From Prinsepia uniflora (lineage: Eukaryota; Streptophyta; Magnoliopsida; Rosales; Rosaceae): a stretch of 64,000 bases of DNA. The notes beneath the pieces were generated by a model. The model was not told where the DNA came from. It saw only the letters and a list, made by a program, of their open reading frames with translations, and made no database searches. Location of the stretch: contig CM064866.1 of NCBI GenBank assembly GCA_032719365.1, forward strand, positions 79,402,916 to 79,466,915, in the 5' to 3' direction. A program made the position numbers and the translations under genes. Below, piece after piece: positions 23,157-34,870 of this stretch (position 1 is its first letter; each line of letters begins with the position of its first letter).

Positions 23157-24071
23157 TCAGTCAATCTGCTTTGTGACTGGTCCATCGTTGACCAAGTTGA
23201 CCTATAGGTATAAGTATAACCAACCCATGATAAATCATTCAGATTAATTTTCAGAGAGAAACAAGACGTTAAATAAAAAGTAAAAAAAAATAAAAAATCT
23301 TACCTTTATCATTGCCCCAAACTCACCATCTGCAGCACAAACACACATTTCGATGAAATTAAAGAAGTCGAAACAGAAAACATCTGAAAATACCGAGAAG
23401 GAAGCAAAGGAATAAGAAATCACCTTTGACTGCACCTGGTTTGTAGGAGATTCTGAAAGTATCAACCAGAGAAGCATAAAAAGGCTTTGCTTTCGCCGGT
23501 GGCATGGCCACGTGGAAATCCGGCTTGTTTCCCTTCAACACTCCGTACAATGTGAACTGACTTACTGCCACTGTGCCACACGCTCCTCAAAGCAGATTCA
23601 AAATTTTTAATTTTACAAATATTCAACAGAAACAAAAAAGAGAGCTTTTTAATCTGAACTTAATTACCCACCCACCCAGTAGCACTTGATAATTTCTTTG
23701 CATTACGTTTTGGTCCCATCCTCTGCCGGTGCTTTCATTTGGGAACACTCTCATATTCAAGACCTTCCGGCATCTGAAATTTTCAATTCAACAGTCGAAA
23801 CAGAAGGACTCGGTTTCAGTTTATAGGAATTGAAAACGAAAAGAATGATTGGGAGGAAGTTCAGTACATGTAGTCGGCTTCGGAGTTGGAATCGGATTCG
23901 TGAGGGCCCACCAGGACGAGCAGACCCGGCCCAATCTCCGACACCGTCCGCCCTTCCACCTGTAATGCAAAGCAACTTGCTGTCTTACGCCACTGATCGG
24001 TCGGAATGTCCGATAATGGATGGAGAGAAAGAATAGAACTCACTGACCTCAACGCTTGCGGAGGCGACTCG
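23157..24071 (-). CDS. DTD: D-aminoacyl-tRNA deacylase (DTD), N-terminus missing or altered
   Basis: DTD hydrolyses D-amino acids wrongly attached to tRNA. Minus-strand exons are 24048 to about 24071 (RVASASVE), 23868-23959, 23676-23773, 23424-23564, 23304-23329 and 23157-23201, with matching phases. The domain shows VEGRTVSEIGPGLLVLVG, HESD, CRKVLNMRVFPNE, GWDQNVMQRNYQVLL, the catalytic-site motif SQFTLYG, KPDFHVAMPP and the cross-subunit Gly-Pro motif in NDGPVT. Both signature motifs are intact. However, exon 1 has a TAA three codons upstream of RVASASVE and no ATG, so the family's usual MRAVVQ start is absent. An in-frame alternative beginning at 24157 reads through the first intron into VEGRTV. 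It is either a 5'-damaged gene or one with a replaced N-terminus. Confidence 0.8.
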
Positions 24072-24111
24072 CTGATTGGCTTAAAGCGAAATTTGTGGGC
24101 TTTGATTGGAG

Positions 24112-24165
24112 GCACTGGCAATGGCAATGGCAATGGCAATGACAATGACAATGGCACTGGCAGCC
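24112..24165. repeat. Hexamer microsatellite GGCAAT-type
   Basis: About seven imperfect units of GGCAAT/GACAAT lie just upstream of the surviving DTD coding sequence. On the minus strand they encode an Leu-Pro/Leu-Ser run at the start of the alternative DTD frame. Confidence 0.85.
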
Positions 24166-24239
24166 AGACGCAGTACGTGTTTCTTATTTTCTTTTCTCCA
24201 ACAAAAAGAAAAATAATTAAAGTTAAAAATATAAATTAA

Positions 24240-25500
24240 CCAATTAGAACTAGGTAAGGCAGAGGCATTCGAATGTGACTCGCACGACTGAGATGAACGG
24301 AAGCAGGTTCTTTTTTGCAGTAACTTTTTTTTCCTCTCGGTTTTTTAGTTGAAATGAATCAAAAACTGCACATTTAATTTCACTTTACATTAAAATATTT
24401 ATTTGTCTTATTTATTACTTAAAACTGATATTCTATTTAAAATTTGCACCGATTAACTTTATCTAGTAGTCGTTAATATCAAGACTAATTTTGTCATTTC
24501 AAGTCATATAAGTTGTAAATGGTGCACATACACATCAAATTGGAATGTATGAACAAATTTGGATAGGTTATGAATGACTTCAATTATGTTTATGTCCATT
24601 CTAATTTATCGCGTCATATATATTTAGTATTTCATTAATAACTTCTTGGTTTGAAATGACAAAATTGCCCATAATATTAATGACAATTCATTCGATGGAG
24701 TTAACAGGATCATTGCAAATTTTTATATGGAGAATAGGTTTTAGGTGGTAAATTAAATAAATGAGCATTTTGAGTGTAAAGTAAGATTAAACTTACTATT
24801 TTAGGTGTATTTTGGAAAAAAAAAATTTAGAATTTCATTGATTGATTTTGATATAATTATGTGTCACTGAATTTTGAAAAAGTTGATATCTCCCCCACTA
24901 TGCCTTTGGACAGTATTCTATTTGTACACAATCAAAAGAGACCTCCTTGACTTATGTTGCAACTCTCCATAAGGTTATGGAGGCTGACAATAAATTGTAT
25001 TGTGTTATAAACTCTATTTTATTTAAATAAGTTCATTTTGAACTCAATGAGTTTAATAATCATGTCAATGATATTCAATCTGAATTTGACCTATTAATGA
25101 ATTAAGTAACCCATGTAACTTATTAAATAAATAAGTGTTTGATACTCTCATGAACTTATAATATATTTAACATGTTTAATTTATTTAAATTACAAGGTTA
25201 ATAAATAAATCGATAGATATATGAGTTATTGACACGTTATTAAATACGTTAATATATAGGTCATTATGAAGTTAATAGATTGACTTGAAATTTATCCGTT
25301 TAATAATTGAGTTAATATGTTATTATGCAAGTTCACAAGTTGACTTGAAACTCACTCATTTTTTAAATGTCATAAGAAATTGACACAAAAATTTAATCTT
25401 ACGATTGACTCAGATAAATTTCGTGTTAATTTATAATTGTATATCAAGTTGTTTTTAAAATTACGACAAATTTGACATTTTTTTTTTCCGAGGGGAACAT
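24240..25500. other. AT-rich intergenic DNA, nothing recognised
   Basis: No coding similarity, RNA gene or element termini seen. Confidence 0.5.
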
Positions 25501-25504
25501 TATT

Positions 25505-25752
25505 GATAGCTGTGCATAATCTCACTCAGAAAAGAAAGAAATGTTGGACATCAAGTAGGTGTGCATAATCTTTCTTTTTTTGTGTGTTAATTTCGAGTTG
25601 TATATCAAGTTATATGTCACAATAGTCATGTTCTCTATTAAGTGCATAGACATATGTGGGCTTCAGCAATTGGATTTGTCATCTGAATCCAAACGGAGGA
25701 TTTGATAGCTGTGCATAATCTCACTCAGAAAAGAAAGAAATGTTGGACATCA
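25505..25752. repeat. Direct repeat of about 50 bases carrying the SerRS start
   Basis: Two almost identical copies (about 25505-25554 and 25703-25752) start GATAGCTGTGCATAATCTCA and end in ATG TTG GAC ATC AA. The second continues into the seryl-tRNA synthetase relic, so the first is a detached copy of the same 5' leader and start codon. Confidence 0.9.
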
Positions 25753-27493
25753 ATCAGTTTAGAGACGAGAGGGGCCATAAACCCGAAATCATCCGTGACT
25801 CCCAACCCGCCGTTACAACGGCGTTGAACTCGTCGACCAGGTCATCCACCTCGACAAACAATGCCTACGGGCTACGGCTTCGATTTGACCTGGACAATCT
25901 TCGGAAAGAGCTCAACAAAATCAACAAGCGAGTTGCCTGAAACCTCGTCCAGCCTTCAGTGCCCATGGGCGATGACGGGCAAACAACGTCGTGATTAGAT
26001 CATGGGGCGCGAAACGGCTACAGAAGGAGGGAGAGCCACGGCTAAAAAAATCATTTTGAGCTTGCTAAGGGTGTTGGAATCGCAGACTTTGAAACAGGGG
26101 TGAAAGTCGCCGGAAACAGAGGATTTTACCTCAAAAGCACCGGCGCACGATTTAATCGAGCTTTGATTATTCACTTCGGTCTTGATTTTCTTGGGAAAAG
26201 AGGATATGAAGAATTGAAGCCACCGCATTTGATGAAGAGGGAACTTATTGTTTCCCTCGATTTGGTTTATCAATCCGTTAGAAGGGATTTTGGTCCTTCT
26301 TCGAATAAATGTGCAGGCGTGCCAACACCCGGCCACCAAATGGCCTGAATGGAATTGTAAATATTGGGTGCGCCCCTAAGGCCGACTTCTAACCTTATGA
26401 TTGTGCGGCCGAGCAAGGAACCTCCTCTCGGCCTGGGTTCTTTCACTCCCTCGGGGTCGAGGGTGTTTAGGCTTTGAACTTGTATATATTTATATTTTTT
26501 ATTATGTAAACGAATTGCAAATGCAATAATTAAATTGAGTAAGAAAATTAACTATGCTTGAAGAAAATAAACTTAAACGTAAATGTAATAAATTGATACT
26601 TAAAAGAAGAGCAATAATTAAAATTAAAGACAAGAATAATAAACTAAAATTAACGAAACAATTAATTGAAGTTATTAAACGAACGCTAATGATCGAACTT
26701 GAATCAAAATAAAGATCAAATAAAAATGAACTTGAATTTAAAACAAAATAATTGAAAGTATTCTGAACAATAAACTTACTCTAGGAAAATGAAGAACTTG
26801 ACTAACTAGAACTCGAATATGAAAATCTAGTCTAAGGATTGAAAATGTGCAAGATAAGAGTAAGCTTGTGTGTTGATGTTGATGTCCCTTTCTCTTCTTC
26901 ACCTTGGCTATTTATAGGGTTTAGTCAACCCACGAAATGACCATGCTTGGCCTCCACGTTTCTGACTTGAAAAACCTTCCAAGTTGAGCCACTCGAAATC
27001 CTTCCAAATTTTATCCTTCCGCAATCCTTCCAAATCGAGATCACCCAAAATCTTTCCAAGTCAGGCCGCCCAAATCTTTTCAAGTCAAGCCAGCTCAAAT
27101 CTTTCCAAGTCGGATTGTAAAAATTTGTCTTATTAAGATGACTTGATTCACGGTGGATTGATATTGAAATGATTCGAACGAGAAAGTTCTAGGTTGACAT
27201 AATCTTGGCTTGATTTGTTTCTTATCTCGACCAATTTTCAATCAAGGCCAGGTGAGGTTCGTCGAGAACCTGACCCGTATCCATATTTTCTTTCAAACTT
27301 GGGTTGGGTCGAAAAATTAAATTCAATAAAATAAAAGCCCAACCCCAATTTAGTTGAGTGGCATTAAGCCATTAATGGCCACCCTTTTATCCCTTGGCCT
27401 AAAAATCATACTATTAGGCCGAAAAATATACGTAAAAACAACAACAATGCACTCTGCCACAAAGGTGGCGTGTGGCCTCTTTTGAGTTGTCTA

Positions 27494-27527
<34 letters not shown>

Positions 27528-27800
27528 AAGCAAGGGGTTTGGCCGATGGCTTGAGAGTTCATGAATTATATAAAGCCATCATTTTTTAGCCTTAACCATT
27601 TCTCCCTTTGCTTCATATATTCTGTAGAAAAAATTTACCCCACCACCAAACAATATATGTAATTATATAGTGAAATTCACAATCAGGATCACATTTCACA
27701 CCTAAGCATGCGGGCCACCCATGACTTTTATTCTACAAATTATTTTCAACTCTTCAATGCCTTTTGCTTCACCTGTGCATCAGAGTGACAATTCAAAAGT

Positions 27801-27890
27801 CACTTGAATTGTTAAGGGCCCACACAATATCACTTGAATTGTCAAGTGCCCACACAATATCACTTGAATTGTCAAGTGCCCACATATATA
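27801..27890. repeat. 30-base tandem repeat with palindromic core, three copies
   Basis: Units contain CACTTGAATTGTCAAGTG, an inverted repeat with 7-base arms and a 4-base loop, followed by CCCACACAATAT. The first copy is slightly diverged. Confidence 0.8.
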
Positions 27891-28156
27891 TTTTATATAT
27901 ACAGAGTAAGTTCAAAAGTCATTTGACTTGTCCAATGCACACATATTATGTGATGTTTGTGTCAGAGTGTGAATTCAAAAGTCATTTGCTTTGGCGTACA
28001 CATGTATATTTATTTTACTTTACACCCGTTCCTACCCAAAAATCTCGGCCACTCTATTTAGAATTCCAATTACAACTTTGTCAAATGAACAAAAACCTCC
28101 CACTGCAATTACACAATAACCTAGCTACTTGCTTTATAATAAAGCTGGGTTTGAGA

Positions 28157-29216
28157 CAGAGCCGGTCCAAATATTTAGAGGCCTAGGGTAAAAAAAAAAA
28201 ATGGGCCCTCAATTCGCATACTTAATTATTTAAATTTAAATTTTATAAATTGATTATATTATATTTTTATTAAGAAGTATCGTTACAATTTTTGCTATGA
28301 GAAAACTCATAAATTAGGACAAAACCCCAAACAAAGAAAAAAAGAGTACATTATATCCAAAAAATTACATTTAATTTTTTAAAACAAATCTTATACTTTT
28401 TTTGTAAAATCAGTAAGCAATTTGCAATTATATACAAACTTTTATATTCAAAACAAGAATGTAATTAAATATTGTTAAACTAAGAACTTTTGTAGCAATG
28501 ATCTTATCAATTTAGGTGAGTTTCTTGAAATTTTCTTGGAATGCGAAAAATACGTAATTAAAGATTCAAAAGGCACAAAAAAAAAAACTAAAGAGGCATA
28601 ATTTCTAATTTCTAACAAAGAGTAAGAACTGACATGTCATTTGTAATGTTAGATTCGTGGTTTAGACCCATAACATTAATCCTTTGATTATATGAGGGGG
28701 CCTTCCTGTCGTTAAAAACTACAACATTCATAAGGGAAAGTTGCCAAATGGAAGTATTCAATTAGGGAAACTGTAATAGGAATTCTATTAAATTAAATTA
28801 CTTATTTTTTAGGTTTGTAACTTAGGAATATCTCGGATAGGGCTTTCAGAAGGGGAGGCGAAAATGTCTAGATATCTTCCACTAGAAAAGAAAATTGTTG
28901 AGAAATTGAGGTTAGGGTTTGAGAGTTTGAATGAGATTGCAAAAACTTAAAAATTTAGAACAATTGAGAATTTGAGATTGAAAGATTGATATTTAACCTT
29001 AAAACATTGAATTAGAATATTAAAACACTGCGTTTTCTTTTTGGAATTTTGAAGGAGACTTTCCTTTCGTTTCTTGTTCACTCGTATCCCCCATCTAAAT
29101 TATCATACATCTTATTATTTTTTTTAATATAACAAAAAAAAACTTAATTTTGGGCCCTTTAATATTTTTGGACCCGGGACCTAGGCCCCTCCTGCCCTGC
29201 CTATTGGCCGGCCCTG
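28157..29216. mobile_element. Non-autonomous hAT-type DNA transposon
   Basis: The left end is CAGAGCCGGTCC and the right end, inverted, is CAGGGCCGGCC, the typical hAT terminus. An exact 8-base TSD, GTTTGAGA, lies at 28149-28156 and 29217-29224. Both ends also share GGCCTAGG and GGGCCC subterminally. The 1060-base AT-rich interior has no transposase. It is nested in the 26249-29513 insertion. Confidence 0.9.
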
Positions 29217-30259
29217 GTTTGAGACAATTTGTCAACCACGAATATCAGTTAACCCACCTACTTCATATATCAACGCTGGATTTGAGAGAAAGTATCAGCC
29301 ACCTCTTACTAAAAAATCCAGTCAGCCCTCTTCAGTAACTCACACTCATTGGCTACCATTTTTTCAATCATCTTCGTGGGACACAAACCTTACTCTTACA
29401 TCCACCCTACAAACAAGTGAAAACAAAACAACAACCAACCTCATAAGGGACCCATCCACACCCTTTGGTTTATATATTAGGTGAGTGAGGATATTTTACA
29501 CCACCACCAAACACTTATGTCGAAGTGTGCTCAATTGCAAAAATTCGAAGGAGAGCTTTACAAGATACGCAACGTCTGACTCTGAGCAGCCACTGTGCAT
29601 ATCATGCCGGCTAGCAAATCCATCCCTCCAAACTTCCGGTCACATACGCCGGATACTCAAATTGCTTCCGGCGAGAAGCCGTTTCACAGGGTAGAGATAC
29701 ATTGGGACTATTTAGGACCCATGAGTTCACCATAGTTGAGCAATTTTGTATCGCGAGCTCAAATGGCAACGACTCTTGGGACATGCTTGAAGAAATGATA
29801 AAAAATAAAAAAAAAACTCGGAGGATTTTTATCAGCCGCTGAACCTGCCGCACCGCATCGTGGCCATTGTTCCAGGTGCTTTGAACCGTGCAGCATGATC
29901 TTGAAGGGTGGTTTCCGGCATCTCAAACATACAGAGAGCTGGTGTCGTGTTCAAATTGCACAGATTGCCAGTCGAGAAACTTAGGGATTCGATTCGGGGC
30001 GGGTTAGTCGAAGCAATATGTTCACTTGTTAAACTCAATTCTGACGGCTACTACAAGAACAATGTGCTGCATTCTTGAAAACTACCGGAGGGAAGATGGT
30101 ACCGGTGTTGATGTGCCAAAAGCTTTACAGAATTATAAGGGTGGAATAGAATTCCTGCCTTTCAAGAATGAGTAATTCGACATATTTTGATAGATTTTAG
30201 GCCAACTTTGAATTCGATTGTTTTTATTTTTTCAGAAATGATTTTTATATGATATTTTA

Positions 30260-31361
30260 GGGGGGTGTATTCAATTTTGGGTTTTAAATGATTTTATTGG
30301 GTTTTCAAATCCAGATGTATTCAATTAGGATTTTAATAGATTTTATACAAATCAAGGTGTATTCAATCTATCTTTTAATAGATTGTTTTAAAATTCTTTA
30401 AAATCTAGGTGTATTCAATTAAGATTGTAAAATACAATTTACAAATATAGATGTATTCAAAAATTGGATGATTTCATATGATTTTTTAAATTGGTGGATT
30501 TTGATAGATTTGCTAATGAAAAATACACATATTACTCCACCATCAAAATTATCACACCTCACCTAATATTTCATTGGATTTGAAAAAAAAAAAAATCTTC
30601 CTTCTCAAAACATTTTTACGTTGTCCCCCTTCCTCATCCTAACTAAAGCGGCACCACCACCACTGTCATTTTTTATTTATGGAAACAGTTATTCAAAATA
30701 GAAGACAACATAACAAGATATATTAATAACGGATGTTACATGGAACAAGACCAAATCCTCATCTGGAAATACAAAACCATAAAGAGCTAACTAACAATCC
30801 AAGTTTGACTTATAACAAGCTCACGCTTCATTCTTACCCCTCTTTCTGTTCTTTCCTCCCTTTCCCTTGATTTATTGGATTAAACATTCTATTTGCAGTT
30901 ACTTTCCTAATTTTTTTTATAACTTTGACTGGTTACTTTAATGTATTTTGGTTTTTGTTTTTGTTCTTTTTTTATGATAATTACGATGATAAACGTTTTA
31001 TTAAGCTAATTTCGTTTGGAAGAGTGACTACGGATTTTTTTCATTGTTTTGGTACGAAATTTTGTCTATTGAAAGAAGTCATATCTGATACTTTGTAGTA
31101 TGTGACTGTAATCACCGAATGGTAATGGGGAGAGGAAAAATAGGGAATGTGCACATCTGGTCCTGTTAGATATGGTTTATATTTATAAAATCTATAGAAA
31201 CAATTCAAAATCTATATAAATTTATTACAAAATTTATTAAAATTTGAAATGATTTGAGTGAAATCATATAAAATAAGGTGAAATTATATAAAATCCATTA
31301 TAATTCTAAATCATTTAAAATCTATTAAAACCCATTAAAATTTTAATCGAATATACCCCCT
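30260..31361. mobile_element. Non-autonomous PIF/Harbinger-like element (long-arm MITE)
   Basis: The left end is GGGGGGTGTATTCAATT and the right end, inverted, AGGGGGTATATTCGATT. Both arms continue with related TTTTAAATGATTT and AATAGATTTTA motifs. The likely TSD is TTA (30257-30259 and 31362-31364), the usual length for this superfamily. The motif GTGTATTCAA recurs several times in the left arm. No transposase is seen. Confidence 0.7.
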
Positions 31362-31449
31362 TTAATAACTCAACAATTACGATTAGTTCATATTCATCGG
31401 GAAAATGCGATAATCAACGAGGAGATAACAAGCACATCTATTCGATATA

Positions 31450-33121
31450 TCATAACATATGGCTACTGCAATCCTTCCTTCTCTCTCCATGTTTCCTTCC
31501 CCTTTTGACACCGATGGAGCCCATTTTCTCCATGGCAGCTGCAAAAGCTTGAAAGAACTTTTGTTTATCTTTTGCCAGAGCCTGTACAATAGGCCTGGTT
31601 CTTGGGTCCAAAGACAAAGCCTGGTCTGAAGCCAGCAAGCCCAACTTAGCCACCAAATTCCCATAATAGGCATGATCAAACACAAAAGGTGTAGTGACAT
31701 CAAATGGTGCAACAACATCAGCATTTCCACCATAATGTGGGCATGACATTCTTAGGGCTCTAAGGAGTCTCGGGTCGATCACCGGGTCTGGCTGCTTCGA
31801 ACCCCGGAAGTCGTAGAGCCTGCTTACAAAGTTGTTGCAATGTGCAAAGCCAAATGTATGTGCACCAGAGAGAACAACCATGTCTTGGAGTGTCAGCCCT
31901 TTTGAGTTGAAGAGCTTCAGAAGTTGATTCACTGTGAAATTTGCTTGCGGAATGTTGGAGGCCACTCTTGAGGCCATTGATGTTGTCCCATCCCACCTCC
32001 CTTTCTTCACTTGATAGTATGGACCCCCTGCCTGCCCCCATTGAAATTGCAATCAGATAACCATAATCTCCCCAAAGTGTATCGATTTTGACACCCTTAT
32101 GTAAGCGTATAAAATAAGCTTATTAATCCAAACATCTTTGGATCTGTGACTTACTGACTTAATCTCACTTAAACACTCAAATCGTGAATCATAATATCTT
32201 TTTACCACAAACAAAAACTATGTTTCATCCTCCATCCTACTCCATATCCGTCAACTCCATATATAAAAGTGACTTTAATGCTCCTACTATTTTGCCAAAT
32301 AAGTCAATTTAACAGAATATGGATGCAATTGACGGAGTTCGAGCACAAAGACGAAAGGAACGTGGTTGTTAGGGACAAATTAAGGTGATTCACGATTCTT
32401 AGGATTAAGTGAGACTAACTGACAGGTTATCAAAGCCTTTGTGCTAATAAGCCTGTAAAATATTCAATTTAAAATGTCGGAAGAGGCAGAGGAGTTGGAA
32501 GTTACCAAATGGACATAATCTCTGGCTGCAATTGCAAGTATGTCTGCACAAGAAACAGCACCAGGACATTTGCCCTCCACCAAAGTTTTGGCTTTTCTCA
32601 CACTTTCAAACCCTTCCTCTCTCAAGTCCTTGTTATCAGCTGCATCCATCTCTGCCAGCATTTTATTCCCCTGCTTTGATTTTATCATTATCGATGCATC
32701 ACAGCCCTTCAGTATCAGCCAAACCCAAAATCAAGACAAAGACAGAAGAGTTGAAAAACATTGGGGCATCAAAACGTACATGCATGCACAAAATTAAACC
32801 AAGCAAATAATAATGTGCATTGTTGTGTGGAGCTGTGATTACTTCAACAAAGCAGTCGTGGAAGAAGAGACGAATGGTTGCCGGGCCGGAGACCGGTGAT
32901 TCCTTGAACTGTTGGGATGTGATGGAGCCGATGAGATGTTCTAGTTGAGGACATGATTTTGCGTAGTAGTTAACGGAGAGTTGGCGGGCCGGGTGAGGCG
33001 GGTTTCGGGTTGGTTTGGGTGAAGAAGTCGCAGTACTGTTGCAGAGAATAAGCAGCAAGAAAATGGACAAACAAGTCAATGTAAATGATGAAGAAGCAGA
33101 AGAAGAGGTAAGGACAGGCAT
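31450..33121 (-). CDS. Class III secretory peroxidase, PER19-like
   Basis: Three exons (32843-33121, 32506-32706, 31450-32031) give 353 residues. Class III peroxidases are secreted haem enzymes that oxidise phenolics with H2O2 in the wall or vacuole. The first ~33 residues are a hydrophobic signal peptide (FTLTCLSIFLLLILC). The mature start has QLSVNYYAKSCPQLE. Distal-site Arg84 and His88 lie in RLFFHDCFVEGCDAS, ADILAIAARD follows in exon 2, and proximal His218 is in VLSGAHTFGFAHC. The C-terminus has KMGSIGVKRGRKHGE and DCSSHML. Wording and length match Arabidopsis PER19 as I recall it. I chose MPVL (33121) rather than the in-frame ATG 18 codons upstream because it puts the signal peptide near the start. 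All residues needed for catalysis are visible. Confidence 0.92.
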
Positions 33122-33229
33122 GGTTTGGAAGTTGCTGAGGACAATGCCAAATAGAGAGCAGAATATAAGGGACAAAAATACTAAATTGAAAAATAAAGAG
33201 AATCAAGGACCCGTGAAGCCAAAGTGAAG

Positions 33230-34060
33230 TGGAACTGTGGAATTATGGAGGTCTAGATGCTTTCATTGTTATAAAATTTCAAGGGGACTTACTTCATATA
33301 TAGCGTGATTATAATACTACACTTATGCGATATTACAATTAGATGACACATCTTACTTGATATATTGCGTGATTGTAATACTATTTAATATTTTCTCTCG
33401 TTGAAACTATTGCTCACCATAAAAAATATCAAAATTCAAACTCAAATTATGAATAAATATATACAAATATAATGAGTTATAGATAATAAAATGTCATGTT
33501 TTTTGGGGAATCATTCACGGGTTTTTATGTGAAACTGTGATCCTCAATCATTGTTCTTGATTGAACACCAAATTAGCCAACTAATTGTCGTCTAATCTAA
33601 CTAAATCCTTTGGTTTTGTTTAGCCAAATATAGACCAAGACTCAAGAACAATGCCAAAAACACAAACTTACTACGCCATTTTTCGGAAAAGAATGGATCT
33701 ATCTGTGTTTCATTTGTGATTCAGAGAAACGGAAAAGATGGTATTTGATGGGACCCCAAGCACAGTGACCAGCGAAACCTGATGAATTTTGTTTATTGCA
33801 GAGCATGTGCAACGGGGGACCTTAGCAGATAATAAATTCCCTTCTTCACATATTGCTTTCTAAATCGTAGCTATTGATTCAGAGGAATAGCTTATTCACT
33901 TGCCCATTTATGTCTGTCTCAATAAATGCTACAGATTTTACAGTAAAAGCTGAGTGCATTGAAACAAAGCTGTGGACCATCTGGTGATGTTTATGGCTCT
34001 GAAAAAGAGATGGGTAAGCAGCCAAATCCCAAAGGGTCAAATTTAAGTGGGAGCCATATT
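33230..34060. other. Peroxidase upstream region and intergenic DNA
   Basis: It is AT-rich, with a diverged doublet of a motif like ATATxGCGTGATTxTAATACTA near 33300 and 33360. No gene is seen. Confidence 0.45.
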
Positions 34061-34064
34061 AATA

Positions 34065-34870
34065 GGGGTGTTAATCGATTTTTTAATTCGATTTTTTTTT
34101 TTCCAAAACTAAAATTAATTGAACCCGTTCAGGAACCGATTTCAGTTCGATTTAATTCTCTATCCCAGTCCCAATTTGAACCGAAAGTTGATTAAACTGA
34201 TTCGGTTTAGTTCATGACCAATTTAATTGATTTTTTTCTCCTTCAACGTTTCTGTAGTTTCTGGCTTTTTCTCCTTTGTTAGCGGGGCGTGAATTGACTG
34301 GGTTCGATTGGAATCGATGCGACAGTGAGGCGTGAAGCCAGTGAGGGTTCGGTGAGGCATGAAGCCGATCAGGATTCGGTGAGACGTGAAGCCAGTGAGG
34401 GGTCGATGAGGCGTGAGGGACTGAGACTGAGAGTCTAATACCATTGAGATCGATGAGATGGATGACTGGATGAGGAGAGATTGAAGGAGATGAGTGGATT
34501 CGACTATTCGAGGCAATGGGTGTCTGGGTGCGATGCAATGGGGCAGTAAGCTGTGACCGAGTCCGAGGGATTGATGCTAAGAGAGAGACGTGAGGGTGAG
34601 AAAGACGAAGTGACGAAGAGGAATTGGTGTGGCTGGGTCTAAGGAAGACGAAGCGACAAAGACGATGTTCTTCGTTAATATCAAACTATAAAGATAAAAT
34701 GGCACCATTTCAATTAGAATTAGGGTTTTCTATTCGGTCCTATTCGATCTGGTTTTTGGCTGCTTAAAACCAAAATCGAGGTGATTCAAGTCCGATTTGG
34801 TTCAATTTTTTTTATACAATTTCAGTTCAGTCCAATTTTTTGGTCGGTTTTAACGAAGCAATTAACAACC
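34065..34870. mobile_element. Possible MITE-like element
   Basis: The left end GGGGTGTTAATCGATTTTTTA and the inverted right end GGTTGTTAATTGCTTCGTTA are related. Both flanks are rich in the TTCGGTTT/CGATTTGG motifs common in such plant repeats. No clear TSD. The inner part (about 34310-34420) has three 33-base units based on GTGAGGCATGAAGCCGATCA. Confidence 0.35.

Larger units (their letters stand above)
26249..29513. mobile_element. LTR-type insertion in the SerRS relic (TG..CA, 5-base TSD)
   Basis: It starts TGTTTCCCTCG and ends CACCACCAAACA, flanked by CTTAT (26244-26248 and 29514-29518). Its removal restores the SerRS frame exactly. Without the nested hAT copy it is about 2.2 kb. I find no coding domain and no repeated ends, so it may be a solo LTR of an unassigned family or a non-autonomous element. 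Its first 240 bases are GC-richer than the rest; (TA)n lies near 27499-27524. A second CCCACCACCAAACA near 27637 may mark an inner terminus. Confidence 0.6.
25740..30175 (+). pseudogene. Cytosolic seryl-tRNA synthetase relic, split by an insertion
   Basis: The 5' part (25740-26248) starts MLDINQFRDERGHKPEIIRD, a cytosolic SerRS start. It then shifts frame twice (RRYNGVELVDQVIHLDKQ in the second frame) and continues DLDNLRKELNKINKRVA. About 55 residues of the tRNA-binding coiled coil are missing before NLVQPSVPMGDD. GVGIADFETG, RGFYLKSTG and KRGYEELKPPHLMKREL follow. Removing the insertion 26249-29513 and one TSD copy rejoins the frame to MSKCAQLQKFEGELYK. Later blocks are AEQPLC, GALNRA, ENYRREDGTGVDVPKALQNY and EFLPFKNE with a stop at 30175. 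Several stops and shifts are present. The missing internal segment with no introns visible suggests a retrocopy of an exon-skipped transcript, which is inference. Confidence 0.85.
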
